NCBI GenBank assembly: GCA_963969495.1
Contig: OZ018325.1
Location: 200,729,946 to 200,793,945, forward strand
Source of the DNA: Ceratothoa steindachneri
Lineage: Eukaryota > Arthropoda > Malacostraca > Isopoda > Cymothoidae
DNA: 64,000 bases
Reading direction: 5' to 3'
Translations under genes and position numbers: made by a program
Part shown: one piece after another, positions 24,201 through 32,206 of the stretch
Position numbering within the stretch: position 1 is the first letter of the stretch
How the letters are laid out: the number at the start of each line of letters is the position of its first letter
The notes under the pieces: generated by a model
Databases searched by the model: none
The model's input: only the letters and a program-made list of their open reading frames with translations
Told to the model about the DNA's origin: nothing

Positions 24201-27200
24201 TCTGAGCAAAGGGCCAGCCCAAATGAAAATTGGTACAGGGTAAAGAAGGATCTGGAGGAAAGATGTGAGCTCCATACCCAAGCTTAAGAATGTCATCCAT
24301 CATGAGCAAATATCTCACTGGAATAACTAAGAGTGTTTCCCAAACTTGCTGTGACCTTGAACACAAGTGATTTTGGCTTGATGACCCCTCAAGGATGAAA
24401 TATTATTTGGATAAAAGAAAAATTTAGGAGCCCATCTGGCGACTGCCTACTTGGGGCATAAGTCGCTGCACTTGACAAAGCCTACTACAAGGCTATATTA
24501 AAAAAATAAATAATAATAAAAAACAAAAAGGCAACAAGGAAGCGTGCTTCGACATTTGGGTAGGCCCAACTTCCCCCGGTGCAGGTACATGCAACCTACA
24601 AAAAAAGATCAAATAAAGTGAAGGAGTTTCAAGCAAAGATAAACTTCTGACTGCCAACTATAATACTGTTTCATGAATGAGACCTTTTGACTATTTAACT
24701 ACTATTGACTGTTGATTAAATATAACAATTTCTTCAGTGTTTCAACATTTAGTTTTAGCCAATGTACTTTACAGACATTCACTGTTATTTAATAAACAAT
24801 ATAGAAAGGGCGGTCAATAAGTTATGCAAATCGGTAGGGCAAAACAGAGGAAGGAGGGATGGCTGTTTGTGGGGGTGTTAGAACAAGTTATGACCAGTCA
24901 GGACCTGCAGCCGCACGCTCCTGCCTCGTCTATTTAAGAAGCAGTAGCTGATCGCAGATCGTCAGTCACAAATTTTTCAACAATGGAGAAGGTTAAGCAC
25001 CGCGCAGTGATCAAATTTTTGACCAAGGAAGGCAAGAATGCAAAAGAGATCCATGAACGCATGGTTGCAGTGTACACCGATACCGCCCCTTCCTATACAA
25101 CCATTGCTCGCTGGAATAGGGAGTTCCGCCATGGTCGTGAGTCCCTTGAAGATGACCCCCATCCAGGACACCTGTCAGACATGATCAACGAGGACAATAT
25201 GGCCCGTGTGGAGAGGATGATCCTCGAAAATCGACGGGTGAAGGTCAAAGAAATCAAGCGAGAACTTGGAATATCACATGGAAGTGTTATCAACATCATC
25301 CACAACAATTTGGCCATGACCAAGGTCTCTGCCCATTGAGTGCCTAGAAACCTCACACCCCATGATCAACTTCAACGTCGTCAAAGTCCACAAGGCTAGA
25401 GTTGCACAAGCTGCCCTGCATGAGTGCAGATTTGAGGAGCTCAACCATCCCATCCCTACAGTGCAGATCTGGCCCCTAGCGACTACTTTTTATTCCGCCA
25501 GCTAAAGGCTGCACTGCGTGGATGCCAGTTTGGGGATGATGAAGATGTCCAGCTCATCGTCCAGGAGTGGATTGAACAGCAGTCGGGAATTCAAAGCCTC
25601 AGGAACAAGTGGCGCAAGTGCATTGAAGCTGAGGGTAGTTATATTGAAAAATAAAACACTTTTCCTCATATCTCGTTTCCTTATATCCGAATTGCAAAAC
25701 TTATTGACCGCTCCCTCATATTTTTATATTCCTATGTTGATTGAAGGAAATTAAAGGCACATTTTCATATTAATGTAATTTATTGAAACAAAAAGCAAGC
25801 AAAGAAAATAAACTTTTGCCTGGCAACTTTATTTGGTTCTTTAATTAAATTTCATTGAAAAATTGAAAAAAGTATTAGTCACTACCATGACATTCATTCA
25901 TATTATTAACAAGTTTCGCCAGATTTTGTTTGAGTTTGATAGAACAGTGCACATAATGTTGAGGACGCAGATGGTTGCTTGCTTGTCTTGATCATCATAA
26001 GAACTGAAAATCCTTGTTCACAGAGGTATGTGGTGGAAAATGGAATGAGTTTTTTCAGCCTCATGAATCAGAATAGGCTTATCCTTCAGTTGAGCCGAGA
26101 ATTCAGAGTATGATTCTTTCATAATGTTGTTTGTACACCCGATTTTCCTAGAGATCTAAGTTTTGAAATCCTGGGATATCCTCTCCAACATCACTGACAT
26201 TCACACCAAACACATTCCTGGCCCAGATTGATTGATTGGTTTTAAGTGATGCAACTACTAGGTTATTGCCACCAGCTAAACCTTTTTATGTAGCTTGTGC
26301 ATTTTTTACGGATGATGAAGATTTACAATTATGATTCAATAATTGTTAAAAGAATATTAAAAAGAAAATAAATTATAAATTTAAAACAATGAGTATTTAC
26401 AGATGTAGTAGAGAGCTATGGATGAGTAATCTTTTCACGTTCCAGGATCCACATAAGTTGGACATTGACCATCTTGCACATGAATGGTGTGAGCGAGATT
26501 GGATGTAAGTTGGTAGGCTGCGAGTGATCTTTTCCCAGCTTCCGGATCAGAATAACCACTGCCACGCTCCAGCTGCTTGGGAATGCTCCCTCCATCCAGA
26601 TTCGGTTATAGATGCTTAGCAGAAAGGACATCCCCTCTTGCAGAATATGTTGAAGCATTGCATAGGGGATGTCCTTACAGATTTTCATGGCCCGTCTTAA
26701 TTCGCGCATGGTGAAGAGCACATTGTAAGACTCTCCACCTCTGGATGCAAAGTTAATGGCCTTCCGTTCCTCTCATCGTTGTCGTATAGCCGAAGGAAAG
26801 GTAGTGTCGCACTGGGCTACTGAAGCAAAAGAGGTTGCCAAAGGCCTCTACCACATAGGCAAGTGCAGCCACAGTGTTTCCATTCAATGACCGGATGGGG
26901 GAATGTACTTCCCCTTCATTTTACGGACTCATTGCCATATCTTTGACATTGGTGTGGACGGCGAGATGGAGTTCACAAAGGATTGCCAGGAGTGTCAAGC
27001 AGACTTCATCTCATCGGCCAGTGGTAGAGAGCCCTAGCTCTGTGGAAGGTAATCATACAGGCTTGCTATTTAGGTTGAGATCTGTAGCTCCTCTTGGCCA
27101 GCCAAGAGGCCCTTCTGGCAGCCAAACAGTCCTGGTTTCATCAGGTTACCGAACATTGTGGGAAATTCTCAGATATAGCGAAGTGGAGGCGGGATGTGAT

Positions 27201-30200
27201 GTATTCCACAGGCACATCAACAGTGCCAAAGTATTCTGAATGGCTGTCAAAGTTGCAGGATTCCACAAACTTCAGCTAGTCTGCATGGGGATACCACAGT
27301 CTTTAGAATTATAGGATAGTGGTCACTTCCATGTAGTTCTTCATTCACAATCCAAATGAAATCCGCTGATATACTTGAGCTGCAGAGAGAGAGAGAGGTC
27401 TATGATAATGGATGTGCCTGTTTGAGCATGGAAATAGGTGGAGTCACCAGTGTTGAGGACTACTAAGTCATGCCCATCAATAAAGGTGAGGAGGGAGTCA
27501 CCTCTTCTGTTGCAGATAGAATTTCCCCCGCAACAAAGCAAGTCTCCGAGCAGTAACAATGGGGTTGGGAGCTGACCCACAAGGTTTCACTTAGTGGTAG
27601 ATAAATGGAGCAGACTGCGTAGTCTGTGCCTAGGTGGACACGTCCTGCCACAGCCTGCAGGGGGGGGAGGGATTTTAATTTTATTTCTTGGAAGGGGACA
27701 TCATGAAAGTGGTATAAGCAAGCGCCGCGATGTCCTCCACCACTAGGAGTAGAGATTTGCAGCACCTCATATCCTGTGGGGCAGGGACAATTTCCCTGCC
27801 TCATCATGGTCTCTTGAAGGCAGATCGTGGCCATGTTTATTTTGATCGAGGTTTAACGACCACTTGGCCTGTCTTTTTGGTCAATGTTCCTGCAGTGGAA
27901 CTTAACTTTTTTTTAACCTCCCCCCCGAGGTGAAGGTAAGGTGAGGGGTGAAGATCATTTTCTTTTCTTCTCCACTATTCTTTATAGGGAGCTAGATGGG
28001 GTTTTGTGCAGCCTCAGTGGTCCGCTTTGTGGGGTGATGCACTGATGGCTGCTTATCACCTTTCTGTCTTTATGAAATTCTTGGGAGACTCCAACTCCCC
28101 AGGGTGTGACAAGACATCATCCTCCTTATGGGGTGCCAAGTGGAACTTCAGGATAGAGCTTGTGACAGTATTGCTCTCCTGCTTTTCTGTGTCGCCGTTA
28201 CTTGACAAGTTGTCGGTGTCTTGGTCTTTGTCCACTGGGGGTACTGGAGATGTGGAGGCAACATGTACTGCCTCCACTGCCAAGATGATTTTAGCCGGTG
28301 GTGGTGACTCCACCGTGTCCAAGGACTCTGAGGAGGAGCAACATCTCTTCTGCTATAAGAATTCTGTATGCAGGTCCCTCTTTGGCTTGGGTTCTGGAGC
28401 CTAGACTGAGTTGCTGGGTGGTGACTCAGTTGAGTTGGCATGTGTTTACTCAACCTCGTTTTCTAGGGCACAAAATCTGCTAACTGCAGCCGCATCAGAT
28501 GCACATTCCAGGGGCAGGACTATGACATTTTGTTTTGGGAGAGCAACTTTTGTTTCTTTGGCAGGGCAGCTAGCTATGGTTGAGGAGAAGGTCTTCACTC
28601 CTCCCTCCTTTTCCTGCCGAAATATCAACTCTCTTCCAGCACTCCCCAAGCTGATTTTGTGTCAGTTTATTATAAGTTTTGCATTGCCAGGAGTTCACAG
28701 GATGATCTTCCCTTCAGTGGAAGCAGTAGGCTTCTTTACTGCAGTCTGCTGTGGCATGATTACCTAGGACAGAGCAGTTGCTGCATCATGGTGCATCTTT
28801 ACAGTGTTTCCTCCCATATCCATAATTGAAGCACCAGTAGCATAGGAGGGGAGTTTTTGTGAAAGGTTTCACCTTCATTGATTGAGGGCTGATCTTAATC
28901 CTGTTGGGTGCGAAGTATCCAAAGAAAACCAAAATTATCAGATTTTCTACCCCTTCATTTTTGTGAAATGGGTCACATTGTGAAGGCACATCTCAACTAT
29001 CTCCTCTTCAGAGAAGTCAAAAAGGTCATAGCTGTATATGCACCCCTTAATGAAGTTAAAGGTCTTGTGGGGCTTAATAGTTTCAAACATGCCATCAGAT
29101 GGGCATGGGAGGTTGGAGAGCATTTTTGCCTGGGTGACATCTTTGGCATGTATGAGGCCTCCCTTTCCATACTTTTTTAGATGGCCTTCAGGGATGAGTC
29201 CTCTCTCTCTCTCCAGATACCAGGCGGCTGGGATGAAATTGCCCTTACCCTCTTTGTAGTAGGCAACAAACCAGTATGGAGTTCATACTTTTCATGGCCT
29301 TGTTGCTTTCTCTGCCAGATGCTCTTCAAATACATTAGGACAGTAGTCCTGCTCTCTTTTCCAGATTGCTTGATCTTAGGAGTCTGACAGAGTTCTTGTC
29401 CCATATGGGTAAGGAGGTTGCATGTTCAAGGGCTGTCTTAGCAGTCTTCTTTGTCAGGAAGACCACATAGCATCTGTTGGTGGTATCATTATTCTCGTAA
29501 ATGATTCTAATTCTAGTTACAGTATCAAACTTCTTCATGATAATGTGTATTGCATTGTGAGGCTTTGTAAAGTAACAGACATCATGAGTGTGGCTCCGTT
29601 TTATGATGATGTAGAGGACCCAGCAGGTGTTCTGCTACCAACTTTCCCATTCTAGATTACTGAAGCAGTGGGAGGTGCTCCCATCTGCTTCTCTTCAGCA
29701 GCACAACAGTCAGATGATGATGTCTTGGGGGCCTGGTAGACCACCTCCCGAGGACCATTTTTTTGAATACCCATATGTGTATTAATTTCCTGTTTGGCTC
29801 CAGGAGCTAAGAGCCATGGCCTACTGGGTCTGCAGAGAGACTGGGTGCTAGCTGATGAGGCCAGGGTACCTCATCCCCAAAGAGACTGCTCATTTTAAAA
29901 AGTTGACCCATCCCCCACAAGCATCCCCAGACCGGATGACTCTAAAGAGTGATCCCTCCAGTGGGCGGTGCTGTTGACCCATACTGGAAGCATACGTTGG
30001 AGCCATTTGGTCTGGTCCCTAGCTGATGATTCATCTAGTATGAGTAACCCTCCCCCCCCATGATGGGTGAAGTAGGGGACCCAGCTCTCCAGTTTGTTGG
30101 CGACCCATCCAGTATGGGTAGCCCTCTTCCACAATTGCCCCCCACCTAGCATGGCTCATCAGATCATCAGGACACACAATCCCCCCTCACTACATAAAGG

Positions 30201-31585
30201 TGGCTTTTGTTAGGGGGGGAAGGGTTCCTGACCCAGCTGTGTTGAAATACACCAATATAATTTATTGAAACAAAAAGCAAACAAAGAAAAATGTATTATT
30301 GACTACCAGCACTGCATTTCTTATTGAATGATATATTTTTTGCTGATGCCTACCAGAGTTTGATTTCGACCTTGCATGTCTGGGTTCAATTCATTCAAGT
30401 GCCTGAAGATGTCGCCTAAATATGTCAGCTTTGCCACCCAAGCAGCATCTTTGAAAAATTGGCCAGCTTATGCTTCCTCTCTTGGAGAAAATTTTATTTG
30501 TTTTAGTTCACTAACACATCCAAGGATGCGGCCTCAAGACAGCCAACAGAAATCAGAGTGGAAAGGTAAGTCCTGGTTAGGTTAGGTTAGGTTATTTCCA
30601 GGCACTCAAAGGGTGAATAGCTGGTCAGCTTCCATTGGAGAAAGGGTAAAGAGCGTGCATGTTGGTCCCCATCAAAGTGATGAACCTCGGATCTACAAAG
30701 GGGGACATGCAGCTAGGAAAGAGTTGCACAGGATACTCTACAAAAGAGGGTAAAGGCATAGGAGATTTAGAAACATCCTCTCACTAAGATGAGTCTCTGA
30801 TAAAGTAAAGGGGAGCTGGCCACCAGAGTAAAGTTGCCTAGAGGAACTCTACACAAGGGGGTGAGGGCAAAACCCCTGAACCCATAACAATTCAAACCCG
30901 CCCATCCGGGTACCGGGACAGGTAATATGCGCGAAGATTGCTCAGACTGGGACTTTCAACAAGAATGTGCTGAACAGTCTGGGGGACAATGCAGTCTTCA
31001 CATTAGGGCTCTGGCGAGCGCTACATCAAATGGCGGTGCGTCCCACGAGTGTGACGAATTTAGAGACGACAGAAAGCAACCTGAATCCTTCACGGCATTG
31101 GGTTAGGTAACATTGTCCTCAGCCCCGATCCGGGATAGTTGGCTGAGAAGAAGGTCAGCATCTACCCTGTGAAATTATAGAGGCTGACCAGAGAAAGATG
31201 TGGGAGAGGTTGTGTGAAAAGTGAAGACACACAAGTGTTCTGAAGGAAGGAGAAGAGGCTAATCTAGGGTTGGAAATGGTGCTGAGTCCTGCCAGCACGG
31301 CGGCCAAGATGGCAAATCACCGTGCCCCTTACAGAGGAATTGAGAGGCAAATGGAACATGTAAGGTTGGAAGATAACAGTTCCAAAATGTTTTTTAATAA
31401 ATTGCTTCAAATGATACAAATTAGCATTTATTTTTTAATATACTATTACCATACTTACAGAACTCATTGTAGGCAATTTGTACAACTGGATATGGCCCAT
31501 CATCTTGTGATATGGGAGTTATATCTTTCCACTCTGGTCGGTCTTTATACATAGGTGGTGTACATTCATCTTCACTATTTGCCAT
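9099..31585 (-). CDS. FNTA: Host gene: farnesyltransferase/geranylgeranyltransferase I alpha subunit (six exons, 3' incomplete)
   Basis: The spliced exons 31585-31459, 23461-23338, 19996-19901, 15253-15119, 15005-14805 and 9282-9099 (minus strand) give 867 coding bases, 289 codons, with no stop and correct phase at every junction. The protein is the helical-hairpin alpha subunit that, with a beta subunit, attaches farnesyl or geranylgeranyl groups to CaaX proteins in the cytosol. PFTA repeat motifs appear in order: [57 protein letters not shown]. The Lys and Tyr of PKNYQVW, which lie at the active site in mammalian enzymes, are kept. The N terminus lacks the long leader of the human protein, and about 30-40 C-terminal residues (a final exon) are missing. 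It appears to be a working gene; the introns are filled with transposons. Confidence 0.93.
9988..10727 (-). pseudogene. Mariner transposase remnant (mariner 1)
   Basis: The N terminus (10727) begins '[18 protein letters not shown]' and holds the paired helix-turn-helix DNA-binding domain, through 'ELGISHGSV'-type sequence to '[13 protein letters not shown]'. A frameshift lies near 10540. After 'RNLTPHD' the sequence jumps to '[20 protein letters not shown]' and '[14 protein letters not shown]', which holds only the third catalytic Asp of the DD34D triad. The first two Asp residues are gone. The protein could not catalyse transposition. Confidence 0.9.
9988..10905 (-). mobile_element. Mariner transposon 1, internally deleted (918 bp)
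   Basis: The ends are inverted repeats of about 30 bases built on GCGGTCAATAAGTTTTGC. The element is flanked by TA at 9986-9987 and 10906-10907. The transposase reads on the minus strand. Full mariners are about 1.3 kb; this one lacks the central catalytic region. The family A target joins up precisely on both sides. Confidence 0.92.
12080..12980. other. Unassigned sequence, FNTA intron 5
   Basis: A minus-strand frame at 12561-13037 is open for 158 codons, but only its first residues (MYGK) belong to the adjoining RTE relic. The rest is rich in Thr, Pro, His and Ile with no recognisable family, and reads like non-coding sequence. No other support was found. Confidence 0.45.
12985..14390 (-). 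pseudogene. RTE-type non-LTR retrotransposon relic
   Basis: Endonuclease pieces lie near 14303-14050 ('[11 protein letters not shown]', '[11 protein letters not shown]'). A linker piece near 13500-13435 reads '[14 protein letters not shown]'. The start of the reverse transcriptase near 13150-13030 reads '[20 protein letters not shown]' and then 'GEC KN' with a stop. These are hallmark segments of RTE-type proteins. No frame longer than about 90 codons survives. It lies in FNTA intron 5 on the gene's own strand, and its 3' half is missing. Confidence 0.75.
14395..14800. other. Unassigned intron sequence
   Basis: About 400 bases between the RTE relic and FNTA exon 5 show no recognisable coding or repeat feature. 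Confidence 0.5.
14805..15005 (-). CDS. FNTA: FNTA exon 5
   Basis: This 201-base exon has a cag acceptor and a gtgagt donor. It carries '[17 protein letters not shown]', '[11 protein letters not shown]' and '[10 protein letters not shown]', closely matching the same block of the human alpha subunit. Its splice partner, exon 4, lies only 113 bases away, making this the one short intron of the gene. Confidence 0.97.
15119..15253 (-). CDS. FNTA: FNTA exon 4
   Basis: The exon encodes '[17 protein letters not shown]' and '[13 protein letters not shown]', two PFTA-repeat helices. The acceptor is 'cttgaag' and the donor gtaagt. Its first base completes the Trp codon begun in exon 3. Confidence 0.96.
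15340..17410 (-). mobile_element. Non-LTR family A relic A5 (3' half)
   Basis: The high end (17024-17407) reads '[19 protein letters not shown]', '[10 protein letters not shown]' and '[10 protein letters not shown]', the family A palm region with the catalytic box decayed (VDN in place of VDD). Sequence down to about 15700 aligns with the RNase H and 3' regions of A4 (20280-21600). There are many stops. It lies in FNTA intron 3, sense to the gene. Confidence 0.65.
17414..18280 (-). mobile_element. Non-LTR family A relic A6 (3' end)
   Basis: This segment repeats the 3'-terminal part already seen in A5 and A4 ('gaagatgacagaaaacaac' against 'caatgacaacagaaagtgac' in A4). It is therefore a separate 3'-end copy abutting A5. 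No open frame of note remains. Confidence 0.6.
18286..19804 (+). mobile_element. Tc1-type DNA transposon, 1519 bp, inactive
   Basis: Inverted ends of 60 or more bases begin CAGTACTGGAAAAATTAT on the left and CAGTACTTGAAAAATTAT on the right, flanked by TA at 18284-18285 and 19805-19806. Both the CAGT start and the TA target fit Tc1. It lies in FNTA intron 3, antisense to the gene. Confidence 0.92.
18670..19660 (+). pseudogene. Tc1-type DD34E transposase, broken
   Basis: From an ATG at 18670 the frame shows a helix-turn-helix piece ('EIAKKLNVS', 'TISAIKRK'), with stops. The catalytic domain has 'VVFSDESS' (first Asp at 19158-19160) and '[12 protein letters not shown]'. It continues with an Asp at 19415-19417 and a Glu at 19520-19522 in 'NMNPIESLW', exactly 34 residues apart. 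The end reads '[10 protein letters not shown]'. In-frame stops include TGA at 19239-19241 and 19493-19495, and a frameshift lies near 19400. The enzyme would cut and paste the element at TA sites but cannot be made from this copy. Confidence 0.88.
19901..19996 (-). CDS. FNTA: FNTA exon 3
   Basis: This 96-base exon encodes '[17 protein letters not shown]' and 'HPKNYQVW', the repeat carrying the active-site Lys and Tyr of the alpha subunit. It has a cag acceptor and a gtaagt donor. The last 13 bases plus donor are duplicated at 21058-21106. Confidence 0.96.
20230..23240 (-). mobile_element. Non-LTR family A, copy A4 (ORF2 relic)
   Basis: Endonuclease pieces lie at 22990-23238 ('[14 protein letters not shown]', '[14 protein letters not shown]') and 22788-23000 ('[14 protein letters not shown]'). 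Reverse-transcriptase pieces lie at 22081-22479 ('[15 protein letters not shown]', 'CGFRKF') and 21847-22077, which keeps '[11 protein letters not shown]'. The post-RT region is at 21407-21853 and the C-terminal end near 20379-20696 ('[12 protein letters not shown]'). Frameshifts separate every block. The whole copy sits in FNTA intron 2 on the gene strand. Confidence 0.78.
21058..21106. repeat. Copy of the FNTA exon 3 donor region
   Basis: About 49 bases here repeat positions 19863-19913 almost exactly: the A tract, 'caatttagcattcttgat', the splice donor and the last 13 exon bases. The similarity stops abruptly after 'gataat'. It lies inside relic A4, in intron 2. Confidence 0.88.
23338..23461 (-). 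CDS. FNTA: FNTA exon 2
   Basis: This 124-base exon encodes '[18 protein letters not shown]' and then '[10 protein letters not shown]', the first PFTA repeat. It has a cag acceptor and a gtaagg donor. The flanking exon phases match on both sides. Confidence 0.97.
23470..24660 (-). other. Intron 1 sequence with family A 3'-end fragments
   Basis: The stretch at 23470-24000 holds nothing recognisable. Between about 24080 and 24220, and again at 24580-24640, words such as 'atcaaataaaatgga' and 'agatcaaataaagtgaagga' resemble the family A 3' region at 20260-20300. They are probably short 3'-end fragments. Confidence 0.45.
24804..25718 (+). mobile_element. Mariner transposon 2, internally deleted (915 bp)
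   Basis: Same family as mariner 1, in the opposite orientation. It is flanked by TA at 24802-24803 and 25719-25720, with inverted ends built on GCGGTCAATAAGTT. It carries the same internal deletion junction as mariner 1. It lies in FNTA intron 1, antisense to the gene. Confidence 0.92.
24983..25650 (+). pseudogene. Mariner transposase remnant (mariner 2)
   Basis: The frame opens '[18 protein letters not shown]' and keeps the N-terminal helix-turn-helix domain for 118 codons. It stops at a TGA (25337-25339) where mariner 1 has Trp ('KVSARWVP'). Downstream, '[11 protein letters not shown]'-type sequence and the 'LAPSDYFLF' block are out of frame. The two upstream catalytic Asp residues are absent. 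The remaining open frame could at most encode a DNA-binding fragment. Confidence 0.88.
25773..26200 (-). pseudogene. hAT transposase C-terminal (dimerisation) fragment
   Basis: Reading the minus strand from about 26080 gives '[21 protein letters not shown]' (slightly abbreviated in other copies) and then '[15 protein letters not shown]'. This is the hydrophobic dimerisation region found at the C terminus of hAT transposases of the ZBED/SCAND3 type. Stops break the frame. A 3' tail near 25773-25805 recurs at 30258-30290 beside the second hAT fragment. Confidence 0.7.
26416..26721 (-). pseudogene. Reverse transcriptase N-terminal fragment (B3)
   Basis: '[18 protein letters not shown]', '[13 protein letters not shown]', '[18 protein letters not shown]' and 'SLTPFMCKM' are the finger motifs of a family B reverse transcriptase. 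The sequence stops matching after 'WILEREKI', before any catalytic aspartate. Confidence 0.8.
27341..27834 (-). pseudogene. APE-type endonuclease fragment (B3)
   Basis: The frame at 27463-27834 has 'ICLQETMM', '[17 protein letters not shown]' and '[11 protein letters not shown]'. The shifted frame at 27341-27580 has '[11 protein letters not shown]' and '[16 protein letters not shown]'. These are the Glu, Tyr and Asp blocks of the endonuclease. In the GDLN motif the Asn is replaced (GDLL), and a frameshift separates the blocks. Confidence 0.78.
27930..29540 (-). pseudogene. ORF1 (nucleic-acid-binding protein) remnant (B3)
   Basis: Small minus-strand frames include 29335-29538 ('[20 protein letters not shown]'), an RNA-binding-like block. 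Another at 28786-28989 has '[16 protein letters not shown]', a decayed CCHC knuckle with the His lost. A Pro/Ser-rich tail follows at 28056-28453. This matches the layout of ORF1 in RNase H-type non-LTR elements. Nothing intact remains. Confidence 0.6.
30258..30565 (-). pseudogene. hAT transposase internal fragment
   Basis: On the minus strand, '[20 protein letters not shown]' and '[14 protein letters not shown]' are diagnostic of hAT transposases of the ZBED/SCAND3 kind. It is followed directly by the same terminal tail as the fragment at 25773-26200, so it is probably a second, internally deleted copy. Confidence 0.72.
30575..30594. repeat. Short (TTAGG)n run
   Basis: Three tandem TTAGG units plus a partial fourth, the pentamer used in arthropod telomeres. 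It is far too short for a telomere. Confidence 0.7.
30620..31345 (-). mobile_element. Family A mosaic (A7): leader, 3' region and ORF1 pieces
   Basis: The block 31105-31345 matches the family A leader at 60460-60705. The block 30900-31105 matches the 3' region of A4 (20370-20600). The block 30640-30900 resembles ORF1 N-terminal sequence of A2 (11640-11960). The pieces are in a non-genomic order, so this is a rearranged or repeatedly inserted relic lying just inside FNTA intron 1. Confidence 0.55.
31459..31585 (-). CDS. FNTA: FNTA exon 1 with start codon
   Basis: The ATG at 31585 opens '[17 protein letters not shown]', then '[19 protein letters not shown]', matching '[20 protein letters not shown]' of the human subunit. 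The donor is gtaagt. The Ala-2 start lacks the proline-rich leader of mammals, and no better upstream ATG in frame was seen. A TATAAA word lies about 20 bases upstream, too near the ATG to be a convincing TATA box. Confidence 0.93.
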
Positions 31586-31589
31586 GCCT

Positions 31590-32200
31590 TAAGGCTTTAT
31601 AGTGCAGGTAAGAAATTACCTCCACACAAAAATAATTTTATAGACAAAATATCCTAGGAAAAGAAAAAAATATTACTTTGAGATAAAATAATTGAGGGGT
31701 CCATTAAGATGAGCCATGAGGCAAGGAGAAATTCACAAGCCTGTATTAATTTAGGAATCTAGCAATCATCTCAGCTTCTAGTTTTTTTGTGAATCATCCC
31801 ATTTTCTACCTCTAATTCAAAACTACACCTATTTAACCCAATGAATATCTTAAAAATTCACTTTGTTGTTTGTGACTAAAGTCCATTCCTTAGGCTAGCA
31901 GCCTTAACACGTTCACAGCCCAATCGCCAACTGACTTCTCTATCTGTAGGGTCATGACAGAATTTTGTGTCATTTATAGGGAGGCAATTTGCAGCCCATG
32001 ACTGAAATCACCGTCATTTTTTCCATTTGTTTTATTGATAAGTTTGAAGCTTGGGCCTGTGAGTAGACTTACAGAGATTATTGTATGTCTGGCTCTGTTG
32101 CCAGTTTTAAGAGTACCAAATTTGATTGCAGCATCTGATAGTAGGCTGACACCAAGGGCCTGGTAGTAAACTACCAAATAATGGATATATCCATCATGGG
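31590..32200. other. FNTA upstream region, unassigned
   Basis: The stretch holds the presumed 5' UTR and promoter of FNTA but no motif that can be assigned with confidence. No transposon protein was recognised before the L2 tail at about 32207. Confidence 0.4.
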
Positions 32201-32206
32201 CCAAGG

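Larger units (their letters stand above)
26400..30150 (-). mobile_element. Non-LTR family B-like copy B3 (5' part, with ORF1)
   Basis: From high to low coordinates the minus strand carries ORF1 remnants (about 29540-27930), an endonuclease (27834-27341) and the first part of a reverse transcriptase (26721-26416). It ends abruptly there, so the palm, RNase H and 3' end are missing. The order and motifs match an RNase H-type non-LTR element related to B1 ('[13 protein letters not shown]' here, 'NKIWMENAFPDTW' in B1). It lies in FNTA intron 1, sense to the gene, between the two hAT fragments. Confidence 0.75.

Noticed and set aside
24030..24366. Hydrophobic minus-strand frame as a membrane protein gene
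   Set aside because: Lies in FNTA intron 1 amid family A 3'-end fragments. The hydrophobicity follows from AT-rich composition and two overlapping frames look alike.
24983..25339. Domesticated mariner DNA-binding protein
   Set aside because: The 118-codon frame ends at a premature stop, the second copy has a different frameshift, and there is no sign of host splicing or constraint.
30575..30594. Telomere or chromosome end
   Set aside because: Under four units, flanked by ordinary intron sequence.
31586..31625. TATA box of FNTA at the TATAAA about 20 bases before the ATG
   Set aside because: It would place the transcription start at or after the start codon, so chance is more likely.
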